A stretch of 64,000 nt of DNA from Thalassia testudinum (lineage: Eukaryota > Streptophyta > Magnoliopsida > Alismatales > Hydrocharitaceae), in contig JAZHRO010000036.1 of assembly GCA_037157565.1 (NCBI GenBank), forward strand, positions 139,554,501-139,618,500, read 5' to 3'. The notes below the pieces were generated by a model, which was not told the origin of the DNA, did no database searches, and worked only from the letters and a program-made list of their open reading frames with translations. Positions 55,491 through 64,000 of the stretch are shown piece by piece. Made by a program: the position numbers and the translations under genes. Position 1 is the first letter of the stretch; every line of letters begins with the position of its first letter.

Positions 55491-57586
55491 TCAGCCAAGC
55501 GGGAAATGCGATGGAGAGGGGATGGTCAAATCAACAGAGTTTTGTAAGACAAGCACCTTGATTAAGAGCCTGGTTGGTCCAACCAGGTGCTTGTTCAGAT
55601 CAACAGGCTGATGATGCAGCCCAAACCCAATCAATCTGGTGGGTTGATAGATGTGGATAAAAAGGTGTGGAACCCACCATATACTATGAAGCTCAGATAA
55701 ATGTGGAAGTGTAAACGCAAGGTTTGGCTGAGTCGAATCAGCCTGGTCAGAGTAGGGATCCGTAGAATAATCAATGAATGACGTGGGAACCCTACAGGGG
55801 TGATCAGAGAATGATGGGGCGTGGTATGTAGTCTGATCAGTGTTCAGAACCCGAGTTGGAAATGCAATCGGCTCGGTGAGAGGTGAATCTGAATAGAAAT
55901 TGAGTCCAGTTGCGGGTCGGGGTTTGGAAGAGGTTTTGATCCGTTCTGTGTGTGCGGATGAGGTGGCCATTGTGTACGAGGGCTCTTCTAGAAACGAATG
56001 ACAGGTGATTTTCTGTAAAGAGTCCTCTGGGTAACTATCAAATGCCTGAAGAGTGTCTGTAGGATGAAAGAAATCTGAATTGAGAAAAGATTTGAATTCT
56101 GGGTTGCAATCACTCTTGGCATTTTCTATTTTTGGTTCCTGAGGATCGAAAAGGAATGATTCTGTGTTATTAGTGATCTCGGGAATCAGGACCTCAGAGT
56201 CGGAGTCAGAGTCATGTGAACTGAGGTCGTAGATGGGCCTGGCGTGTTCAGGAAGGGGAATCTCTCCGCAATTATAGTTAGATTTGAAATTGTCGGAGAG
56301 TTGGCGAAAATGAGATTCATGATCATGAATTCCACCACAGCAAAAATCATCAGATGTGGAATCAGCAGCCTGATTGAGGTCTAGCCTATATGTCAATTCT
56401 GGGCTCGAAAAGGTATTCTGTCTAGGCTCAAGCTCCAAGCTGGTAGGATAGACCCCATTAAAACCTTTCTCATCCAACTCCTCAGTTTTTGTATCATAAA
56501 TTGGCATGTTTTCTGAAAAATCGATCAGATTTCCTGAGGATGTTGGAGAGGGATATTCATCAAATAGAGGCCCGGAATCATACTCTGTAAAAATTTGATC
56601 TTTCTCATAAGGGGCCTCATAATCTTCCCAATAAGTTTCAGATCTAGGTTCTAGGCTTAGGATGTGGGTAGAATTATTAGAACCTAAGTCTGAATAACCT
56701 TTGAGGGCTACCTTATCAGAATAAGGGGCGGAATTTATACCCTCAAAAGGTTCATTTCTGATGTCATTATTGCAGGAGTTTTGGAATTCTAGGCTTGGCA
56801 ATTCATGGTCTAAGTTTGGCTCATCATTGTGTTCTCCTGCAATATCCCAACCTATTTCAACATTGTCTTCTATCTGGGTTGGGATTTTACAACCACTTTG
56901 TGCCTCAATCCCGAGATCTGGGAAACTGGATTGTTCCTTAATACTGTTCCAAGATGGTTCATCCTCTATTTCTGGTATATACGGGTATTTCTGGTTGATA
57001 ATTTGTTCTACTGATTTCATGATTTCTACCCGTTTTATAAGGGCATCTTGGTGTTGTTCCCAAAGTACAGGATTTGTCAAGCATTGAAGGTATTCAGATT
57101 GGTGTAATTTTTCTATTTCAATGTATCCTGTCATGAGCATATCTCGGGTTGATCCTTTTGAAATTTCAGTCAATAGAATTTGGGCACAGTTTATGATGAA
57201 AGCTGTGGTTGTTGGGACATCAACCTGAATGTTTTCTATTGGTGTTGAGGGTTTATATTTGATTTCATAGAATTCAAGGGCATCCTCAATCATCTTATCT
57301 TTCATGGATCTCAGATATTCAGGTTTTTTACATGGTAGTCTTGCTAGGTAATTAGGCTGCATCTTCGAATCAGGTGGTGGAATCAAGATATCGAATCAGA
57401 AGTTTGAATTAATGGAAGAAGGGGACTTTGTTCAGAATCAGAGGAAAGAGGGGCTATGCGAATGATTTCTGCAAAAACAAGGGAGCCGAGGCTTAGCCTC
57501 GGGGAGAGTGAATTTCTATAGGAGGTTTCAAGGACCTCCTGCAAAATACTGAAGGACTGGATGAGATAAGCAGGTGCTGGACCCAA
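55491..57586 (-). pseudogene. A2 copy of the family A ORF, frameshifted
   Basis: 631 codons (55491-57386) align with the A1 protein almost throughout. The N-terminal 67 codons (57383-57586) are in another frame because A2 has a 2-nt insertion near 57388 (agatatcgaatc against agatagaatc in A1). If translation starts at MQPNYLARL just downstream of the lesion, the body of the protein is still complete. One small in-frame length difference (LELEPRQNTF against LELEQNIF) does not break the frame. Confidence 0.7.
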
Positions 57587-58449
57587 TCAAGACACCCAAA
57601 AAATGTTGGGTGACTATAGAGGTTCGGGGCAGATGGACCCCTTGATCAGAAAGATCGTCCACCTGAGAATTACCTGGGCAGCCAGAGAGGGAGAGTCCCG
57701 CAAAGACCCCTACACGGTAGAGCGTCCCCACGGGTTACAGGGTTTCCCCCACCCGACCTCTCTTGTCACTGCGGTTCCAGGTAGACCAGAATGGGGATCT
57801 TGACCTCTTAAGTCTACCAATTTTAAGATCAGGGTGCTTAAGGTTTCACTTGAACTTTAGTCTTTTAAGTGCAAAGAGTGACCTAATTTAAGGTTGGTTG
57901 ACCCAAGGGGTCAACTTTACCTCTTGTTTTCTTTGAGAGCTTTTAGGTCTTGTCTTTTAGGGTTCAAGTGTTTAGAGAGCTAATTGTTTTAGGTTTTCTT
58001 TGAATAGGTATTTTCAATCAATGGTTTAGGCACACTTCTTTTGGATTTTCTCCATTCTTGATTTAAGTAGTGTGTCTCTAAAACCCTAATGTTGAATCTT
58101 ATGTTGGCTCTACTTGGTCTAGTTAGTTCTTTGTTGGGTAATTAGGGCTCAAGCAAGAATGTGTTAGCCCTTAAATACCCTTAATAGTGTGCAGGACTAA
58201 TGAGTTGAAAACATGCAGCTTTTTATGGTTACTAAGTATGGAAGACAGGTTAGCCCTATATTGCTTGTTCTTTTCTTTTCTTCCTCTTTAGAGTTTAGGG
58301 GTTAATAGCGAGAGGAAAAATTTACCTGTCCTCGGAGTGGTTGTCGTGCGGTTGCTTGTCTTCTTGATTTCCTGTAGCTGCACAAAAGAGAGGAGATTAT
58401 CAGAAATTAAAAAGAAACAGGAATGTTTACCTCTAGAATAGCCTTCGCT
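57587..58449 (-). other. A2 leader, predicted intron conserved
   Basis: Collinear with 47347-48211 of A1. Donor and acceptor motifs and the 52-nt exon are retained. The GC-rich block is at 57612-57803. Confidence 0.5.
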
Positions 58450-58466
58450 CCCCGGCAACGGCGCCA
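58450..58466 (-). promoter_or_regulatory. A2 primer binding site, tRNA-Asp
   Basis: The plus strand ccccggcaacggcgcca is identical to the tRNA-Asp 3' end. It is followed after 3 nt by the 48-bp LTR stub (tgatgggcgatgggg). Confidence 0.95.
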
Positions 58467-58469
58467 AAT

Positions 58470-58517
58470 TGATGGGCGATGGGGTGGAGAGATAGGTAAC
58501 CGGGTTTTATTGTTATG
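58470..58517 (-). repeat. A2 right LTR stub, 48 bp
   Basis: It matches the start of the A LTR as far as ttgttatg and then stops where the A3 LTR begins. The rest of this LTR is expected beyond the right end of A3, outside the window. Confidence 0.88.
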
Positions 58518-59441
58518 TGATGAGAACCTCATCATGAGCCATAACTAGCTCATTTTGACCCAATACAAAGGATAAAAGCTCCTACATATCTCAAGGAAAG
58601 GCTTAACTCAGAGAATTCTGAGTTTGAGAAGAAAACCAGTCATAAGGGGTAAAAGTGCAATTTTACCAGTATAATCTGCATACAGGGTAATTCAGGGCCC
58701 AAACACAGGTCAGAACAGCTTAATAAGAATAAAAGTGGGACGAGATGATCTAGCAAGGGCTACAGCACTTTCAAGGAACCAAATGATAATCTGTAACCCT
58801 AAAACAACCCACTTCAATTCACAAGGTTCGAGGCAAAGTAAAAATAGAATAAACCCTCTAAAATTCATAGAAAAATAATCTCTAGGGTTTAGAACCTTCA
58901 ATTTGGCCTTTAGAACCCATTTTGACCTACATTGAGAACCATGCCCAATTAATAACTTAATTTGGGTCTTTACGCAAATTGACCGGTCAAACAAGGTTTA
59001 ATATGAAAATAAAATTCACCATCAGATTCCTTAGGTCCTAATTAGTCATGTATAAAAACTTGAGCCTAAGAAGAAACCTCCTTGACCGACTTTACACTTT
59101 GGTCCTCATATATTTACTCTTTGGCCCTCAACTTTTGAACCCTCGCATTTAGGCCCCTAACTCTCCTTCGTTCTTTGCAAACAGGTCCCTCCTGCAAAAC
59201 CCTGCCAGCACCATGCTCCGGCGACCTTGCGCGGAGCATGGCGCCGCGCAGGGTAAGGTGGAGGACCTGGCATGTGTACCGGGGGTGCCCTGCGTCGTCA
59301 GCCGTCGCAGGAGCACCCCCATGGTCCTTGCAGCCCCCCATACCGGCCGTGCGAACGCACGGACGGTATGGGTTCGAATTCCGACCATGCTCCGGCGAGG
59401 GAGACACGTCGTCTCCCTCCGCCTTCCTCCCTGCTTCAACC

Positions 59442-59450
59442 CTATAAATA
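59442..59450 (+). promoter_or_regulatory. A3 LTR TATA box
   Basis: ctataaata lies in a GC-rich context downstream of a cluster of palindromes. The same box occurs in A1 and A2 on the minus strand. It would place U3 at about 0.95 kb and R plus U5 at about 1.8 kb. Confidence 0.65.
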
Positions 59451-61187
59451 CCCCCCGCCGCTCCACCGACCAAGGCAGCCTGGATCTGACGGAGAAAACC
59501 CCCAGCTTTCGTCTCTTCTTTCTCCGGCAGACGCTCACCAGCTCCGGCGACTTCCTCTCCCTCCACCTCTTCGCTCTGCCGCACTACCAGCAGCAGAGAC
59601 CTCCTCCCCTGCTCTTCCCGCGCCACGCCGCACCCAGCTGGCGCCTCTCCAGCCTTCTGCTCGCCGCCGCCCCTCTCCCTGAGCATCATCTTCTCCGGCG
59701 ACAGTCGATACGACTGTCGCCCTGTTCCTCCCCCTTCGTCCCTGCAGTTAAGTTAGACTTACTCCCCTTCTTCTCCTCTTTCTTTCCCCGCTTTCGATTT
59801 AGTCAATTAAGCCCTCTACCGACCCTGTTCACCCTCATCCTCTCCGCCTCCGACCACCCTCCGGCGAGCCGCTCCCATCACCTCAGCGACCCACACGGCT
59901 CGCCGACCACCGCAGAACCTCCGCCTCCTCACCCTGATCCTCTTCCACCCCTCCACTTCCCACTAAACACCCTCTGCAGACCCACCGAACACACCCACTC
60001 CCTCGCTCACAGTCTGACCTAGGACGACCTAACAGCTCCATCTCGCCCCCTGCAGACCCCCTGACCACCTTCGCCGTGCCACGGCGAAGGTCCCCCGCCT
60101 GTCTGATTTGGCCGAGAGGCCGTGCCATTGGTTTCAGGTTCCAGGCCTTGACCGCCATTGGCGAGGAAGCTCGAAGCCTGCTCGAGGTTGCTCCAAGCCG
60201 AGATATCCCAGATTGAATAGCCACGGCCAGCGCGGAAGAGTCTCACGCACACACCCTGGCCCTCGATTGGAGCTGTACGCCTCAACAGCCGATGCAATTG
60301 GGAGCACCATCCCTGCTGCAGGCGTAAGAGAATTGGGGTGGGACATTTAGTCCCACCTCGGAATCTCTCAAAGGCGCGCGGATGCATAAAGGCAAAAACT
60401 GCCTTATGCTGTTTGCCTCAGTTACCACGGGGTGAGGTCCCTCTCACCCGACCCGACCCGACTCGGCCTCGTCCGTGACCACGCTCCGCGGACCTGGCCC
60501 GACCCGATTAGACTGACCTGCACTCCTCGCCCACCACGCACGCCGGTGGGCCTGGACCCGGGCTTGACCCGAACCCGATTACCCGATAGCGCTCTGGGAG
60601 AGCTTCCGAGGAGTGATTTCAGAGAGAGAGATACGCGGGGGAGGGGGGTAGAGTAGGTTTTTGCCTCTTGACGAATGAACTCTGAAGTGTGCAGGCCAAA
60701 GAAGAAGAAGCAGACCCGCTGAAGAAGAAGGAGCTGCTGCACTGTAGCGAAGGCATTGTTAAGTCGTCTCAGCACCGGGGCAGACGACGGAAGGTCAGCA
60801 GCCAAAGAAGACAGGCTGAAGAAGAAGGAAGAGCAACGGCCATCGCGAAAGAAGAAAAAGAGAAGTCAAGGCAGGTGAAGACAAAGAAGAAGAAGGAATG
60901 AAGAGAAGCAAGAAGCAAGAAAAGAAGAAAGACGATCTGACGAAAAAGAAAGAAAGGAAACAAGGAAGAACAGAAGAAGAAGAGCACGAGGGGAAAATCT
61001 GAAGAAAGCAGAAGAAGAAGAAGAAGAACAGGACGAACCAAAGACAAAGAGGAAGAAAGAAGAAAAGAAGAAGAAGCCAATTTTTCATCTCTCTCTCTCT
61101 CTTTATTTTTGTAATAGAACTTGTATATCTCTAGAATACAACTTGCTCCCTGAGTTCGACCTCGGGAACTCTTTCAGTTTTCCGAGT

Positions 61188-61193
61188 AATAAA
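61188..61193 (+). terminator. A3 LTR poly(A) signal
   Basis: aataaa, followed by an aaatttta stretch, lies about 85 nt before the LTR end. It is retained in all A LTRs as ttatt-like sequence on the plus strand of A1/A2, with small changes. It is a candidate for 3' end formation at the R/U5 border. Confidence 0.4.
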
Positions 61194-61277
61194 AATTTTA
61201 TATGAAACGTTGGTGACAACCGGCTTTACTACAACGACATAACAGAAACCGGTCGACAAACCGACGTCACATCATTT

Positions 61278-61294
61278 TGGCGCCGTTGCCGGGG
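61278..61294 (+). promoter_or_regulatory. A3 primer binding site, tRNA-Asp
   Basis: tggcgccgttgccgggg is perfectly complementary to the 3' end of plant tRNA-Asp(GTC). It lies 3 nt after the LTR. Confidence 0.95.
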
Positions 61295-62362
61295 ACCAAC
61301 GGCTATTCTAGAGGTAAACATTCCTGTTTCTTTTAAGTTCTGATAATCTCCTCTCTTTTGTGCAGCTACAGGAACTCAAGAAGACAAGCAACCACACCAA
61401 AGACAGGTAAATTTTTCCTCTCACTATTAACCCCTAAGCTCTAAAGAGGAAGAAAAGAAAAGAACAAGCAATATAGGGCTAACCTGTCTTCCATATTTAG
61501 TAACCATAAAAGTTGCATGTTTTCAACTCATTATTTCTGCACACTATTAAGGGTATTTAAGGGCTAACACATTCTTGCTTGAGCCCTAATTACCCAACAA
61601 AGAATTAACTGGACCAAGTAGAGCCAACCTAGGATCCAACACTAGGGATTTAGAGACACACTCCTTAAGCAAGAATTGAGAAAACCAAATGAAGTGTGCC
61701 CAAGCCCTTGTCTGAAAATACCTATTCAAAGAAAATCTAAAACAATTGGCTCTCTCTAAACACTTGAACCCTAAAAGACAGGACCTAAAAGCTCTCAAAG
61801 AAAACAAGAGGTAAAGTTGACCCCTTGGGTCAACCAACCTTAAATTAGGTCACTCTTTGCACTTAAAAGACTAAAGTTCAAGTGAAACCTTAAGCACCCT
61901 GATCTTAAAATTGGTAGACTTAAGAGGTCAAGATCCCCATTCTGGTCTACCTGGAACCGCAGTGACAAGAGAGGTCGGGTGGGGGAAACCCTGTAACCCG
62001 TGGGGACGCTCTACCGTGTAGGGGTCTTCGCGGGACTCTCCCTCTCTGGCTGCCCAGGTAATTCTCAGGTGGACGATTTTTCTGATCAAGGGGTCCATCT
62101 GCCCCGAACCTCTATAGTCACCCAACAATTTTTGGGTGTCTTGATTGGGTCCAGCACCTGCTTATCTCATCCAGCCCTTCAGTATTTTTCAGGAGGTCCT
62201 TGAAACCTCCTATAGAAATTCACTCTTCCCGAGGCTAAGCCTCGGCTCCTTTGTTTTTTGCAGAAATCATTCACATAGCCCCTCTTTCCTCTGATTCTGA
62301 ACAAAATCCCCTTCTTCCATCTTGATTCAAACTTTGATTCTATTCCACCACCTGATCCAATT
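61295..62362 (+). other. A3 leader with predicted intron
   Basis: Donor agacag|gtaaat at 61406/61407 and acceptor ttgttttttgcag ending at 62263 give an 857-nt candidate intron. The upstream exon is 11 nt shorter than in A1/A2, which breaks the in-frame join. The GC-rich block is at 61928-62128, with G runs on the element strand (gggtggggg, gtggggac, taggggtc). Confidence 0.5.
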
Positions 62363-64000
62363 ATGCAGCCGAATTACCTAGCAAGACTACCATTCAAGAA
62401 ACCTGAATATCGGAGATCTATGAAAGATAAAATGATCGAGGATGCCATAAGATTCTATGGAAAAGAAGAAAAAACCTCAACACCAATAGGAAATATTCAG
62501 GTTGATGTCCCAACAACCACATCCTTCATCATAAACTGTGCCCAAATTCTATTGACTGGAATTTCAAAAGGATCAACCCGAGACATGCTCATGACAGGAT
62601 ACATTGAGATGGAAAAATTACACCAATCTGAATACCTTCAATGCTTAACAAATCCTGTACTTTGGGAACAACACCAAGATGCCCTTATAAAACGGGTAGA
62701 AATGATGAAATCAGTAGAACAAATTATCAACCAGAAATACCCGTATAAACCAGAAACAGAGGATGAACCATCTTGGAACAGTATTAAGGAACAATTCAGT
62801 TTCCCAGATCTCGGGATTGAGGCACAAAGTGGTTGTAAAATCCCAACCCAGATAGAAGACAATGTTGAATTAGGTTGGGATATTGCAGGAGAACACAATG
62901 CTGAGCCAACCCTAGGCCATGAATCACCAAGCTTAGAACTCCAAGACTCCTGCAATAACAAGATTAGAATTGAACCTCTGGAGGGTATAAATTCCACCCC
63001 TTGTTTTGATAAGGTGACCCTCGAAGGTTATTCGGACTTAGGTTCTAATAATTCTACCCACATCCTAAGCCTAGAACCTAGATCTGAAACTTATTGGGAA
63101 GATTATGAGGCCCTTTATGAGGAAGATCAAATTTTTACAGAATATGATTCCGGGCCTCTATTTAATGAGTATCCCTCTCCAACATCCTCAGGAAATCTGA
63201 TCGATTTTTCAGAAAACATGCCAATTTATGATACAGAAACTGAGGAGTTGGATGAGCAAGGTTTTAATAGGGTCTATCCTACCAGCTTAGAGCTTGAACA
63301 GAACATCTTTTTGAACCCAGAATTGACATATAGGCTAGAACCCAGTCAGGCTGCTGATTCCACATCTGATGATTTCTGCTGTGGTGGAATTCATGATCAT
63401 TTTCGCCAACTCTCCGACAATTTCAGATCTGACTATAATTGCGGAGAGATTCCCCTTCCTGAACACGCCAGGCCTATCTACGACCTCAGTTCACATGATT
63501 CTGACTCTGACTCTGACTCTGAGGTCCTGATTCCCGAGATCACTGATAACACAGAATCATTCCTTTTCGATCCTCAGGAACCAAAAACAGAAAATGCCAA
63601 GAGTGATTGCAACCAAGAATCCAAATTTTTTCTCGAATCCGATTTCTTTCATCCTACAAACACTCTTCCGGCATTTGATAGTTACCCAGAGGACTCTCTA
63701 CAGAAAATCACCTATCATCTGTTTCTAGAAGAGCCCTCATACACAATGGCCACCTCATCCGCACACACAGAACGGATCAAAACCTCTCCCAAACCCCGAC
63801 CCACAACCGGACTCAATTTCTATGCTGATTCACCTCTCACCGAGCCGATTGCATTTCCACATCGGGTTTCGAACATTGATCAGACTACATACCATGCTCT
63901 ATCATTCTCTGATCACCCCTGTAGGGTTCCTGCATCAACCACTGATTATCCTACGGGTCCCTACTCTGACCAGGCTGATTCGGCACAGCCAAACCCTGCG
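62363..64000 (+). CDS. A3 copy of the family A ORF, open at the window edge
   Basis: From the Met of MQPNYLARL at 62363 the frame is open for 546 codons to the last base of the window. Upstream of this Met the A1-equivalent frame is broken by stops (about 62324-62352), so translation would have to start here. Relative to A1 it has a 3-codon deletion after GGIHDH (about 63400) and a 2-codon gain in the Asp-Ser run (about 63505). Both keep the frame. The C terminus is outside the window. Confidence 0.7.
   Translation, partial: MQPNYLARLPFKKPEYRRSMKDKMIEDAIRFYGKEEKTSTPIGNIQVDVPTTTSFIINCAQILLTGISKGSTRDMLMTGYIEMEKLHQSEYLQCLTNPVLWEQHQDALIKRVEMMKSVEQIINQKYPYKPETEDEPSWNSIKEQFSFPDLGIEAQSGCKIPTQIEDNVELGWDIAGEHNAEPTLGHESPSLELQDSCNNKIRIEPLEGINSTPCFDKVTLEGYSDLGSNNSTHILSLEPRSETYWEDYEALYEEDQIFTEYDSGPLFNEYPSPTSSGNLIDFSENMPIYDTETEELDEQGFNRVYPTSLELEQNIFLNPELTYRLEPSQAADSTSDDFCCGGIHDHFRQLSDNFRSDYNCGEIPLPEHARPIYDLSSHDSDSDSDSEVLIPEITDNTESFLFDPQEPKTENAKSDCNQESKFFLESDFFHPTNTLPAFDSYPEDSLQKITYHLFLEEPSYTMATSSAHTERIKTSPKPRPTTGLNFYADSPLTEPIAFPHRVSNIDQTTYHALSFSDHPCRVPASTTDYPTGPYSDQADSAQPNPA

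Larger units (their letters stand above)
51261..58517 (-). mobile_element. A2: second family A element, 5' LTR broken by A3
   Basis: A2 has left LTR 51261-53947, interior 53948-58469, and only 48 bp of right LTR (58470-58517) before A3 starts. It is inserted in the B RNase H. The five bases before it are tcagg; the partner copy is beyond the window. The LTR differs clearly from A1 (for example 2687 versus 2753 bp), so A1 and A2 are separate insertions, not a tandem duplication. No gag-pol. Confidence 0.9.
58518..61274 (+). repeat. A3 5' LTR, 2757 bp
   Basis: It starts tgatgagaacctcatca and ends gacgtcacatca. It contains the TATA box ctataaata (59442-59450) and palindromes upstream of it at 59212-59242 and 59339-59371. 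A perfect 12+1+12 palindrome lies at 60067-60091. A purine-rich gaagaag region covers 60690-61080. A poly(A) signal aataaa is at 61188-61193, and ctttactacaacgac at 61224-61238 is complementary to tRNA-Asp bases 1-15 with one mismatch. Confidence 0.92.
34398..64000 (+). mobile_element. B: Ty3/gypsy Athila-like element, plus strand, open at the right
   Basis: B has a 5' LTR (34398-36077), tRNA-Asp PBS, leader, gag, protease and RT. It is interrupted by A1 at 40974, resumes with RNase H at 50979-51260, and is interrupted again by A2 at 51261. Its integrase and 3' LTR must lie beyond 64000. The five bases before the LTR are ctgtg, the expected left target duplication. Stops, the RT active-site change and a deletion near 40140 make it non-functional. 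Confidence 0.82.
58518..64000 (+). mobile_element. A3: third family A element, plus strand, open at the right
   Basis: The LTR at 58518-61274 is the reverse orientation of the A1/A2 LTRs. It is followed by a perfect PBS, leader and ORF. It is inserted in the A2 5' LTR; the probable left target duplication is ttatg (58513-58517). The interior runs to the window edge. Confidence 0.9.

Noticed and set aside
1..64000. CRISPR arrays, bacterial operons, ribosomal RNA or a normal host gene
   Set aside because: No direct-repeat/spacer pattern, no prokaryotic gene order and no rRNA motifs. All recognisable coding sequence belongs to transposable elements.

Overview
This window is repeat DNA from a plant nuclear genome. 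I see no ordinary host gene. Almost all of it can be assigned to LTR retrotransposons of Ty3/gypsy (Athila-like) type with tRNA-Asp primer sites, inserted into one another and into a decayed CACTA (En/Spm) DNA transposon. The plant origin rests on the CACTA protein families (TNP2, DUF4218, DUF4216, Ptta/En/Spm), the Athila-type gag/pol and the PBS complementary to plant tRNA-Asp. I cannot name the species. Family letters A-D are mine.

Layout. 1-2672: plus-strand LTR fragment related to family C. 2732-3579: broken coiled-coil ORF. 3580-6504: left end and second gene of the CACTA element. 6505-31994: element C1 (minus strand, gag-pol, defective), which seems to split the CACTA element. 13866-23520: element D (minus, non-autonomous) inside the C1 integrase, with a GTCAT target duplication. 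31995-34397: the TNP2 part of the CACTA element. 34398 onward: element B (plus, gag-pol), inserted in TNP2. 40974-50978: element A1 (minus, non-autonomous) inside B pol, with a GATAC duplication. 50979-51260: next piece of B (RNase H). 51261-58517: element A2 (minus), also in B. 58518-64000: element A3 (plus), inserted in the 5' LTR of A2 and running off the window.

How the parts relate. C1 and B encode recognisable gag, protease, RT, RNase H and (C1) integrase, all damaged. A and D encode none of these. In their place they carry a long acidic ORF. The A and D ORFs resemble each other at the C terminus, although their LTRs are unrelated, so they look like one lineage of parasitic LTR elements with its own protein. 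Several cis features cross families: (1) a U5 segment complementary to the 5' end of the same tRNA-Asp whose 3' end primes the element; (2) two copies of a hairpin plus polypurine module, one at the 3' LTR and one about 200-230 nt after the coding stop; (3) a leader block shared by D and B with a GNRA-type hairpin, in B inside a predicted intron; (4) GACGTC/TCAGACG motifs in three LTR families.

Relative age. The A1 LTRs differ by roughly 1% (counted by eye) and keep many CpGs, so A is young. B, C and the 2732-3579 pseudogene are full of stops that a single C-to-T change would explain, so they are old and probably decayed under methylation.
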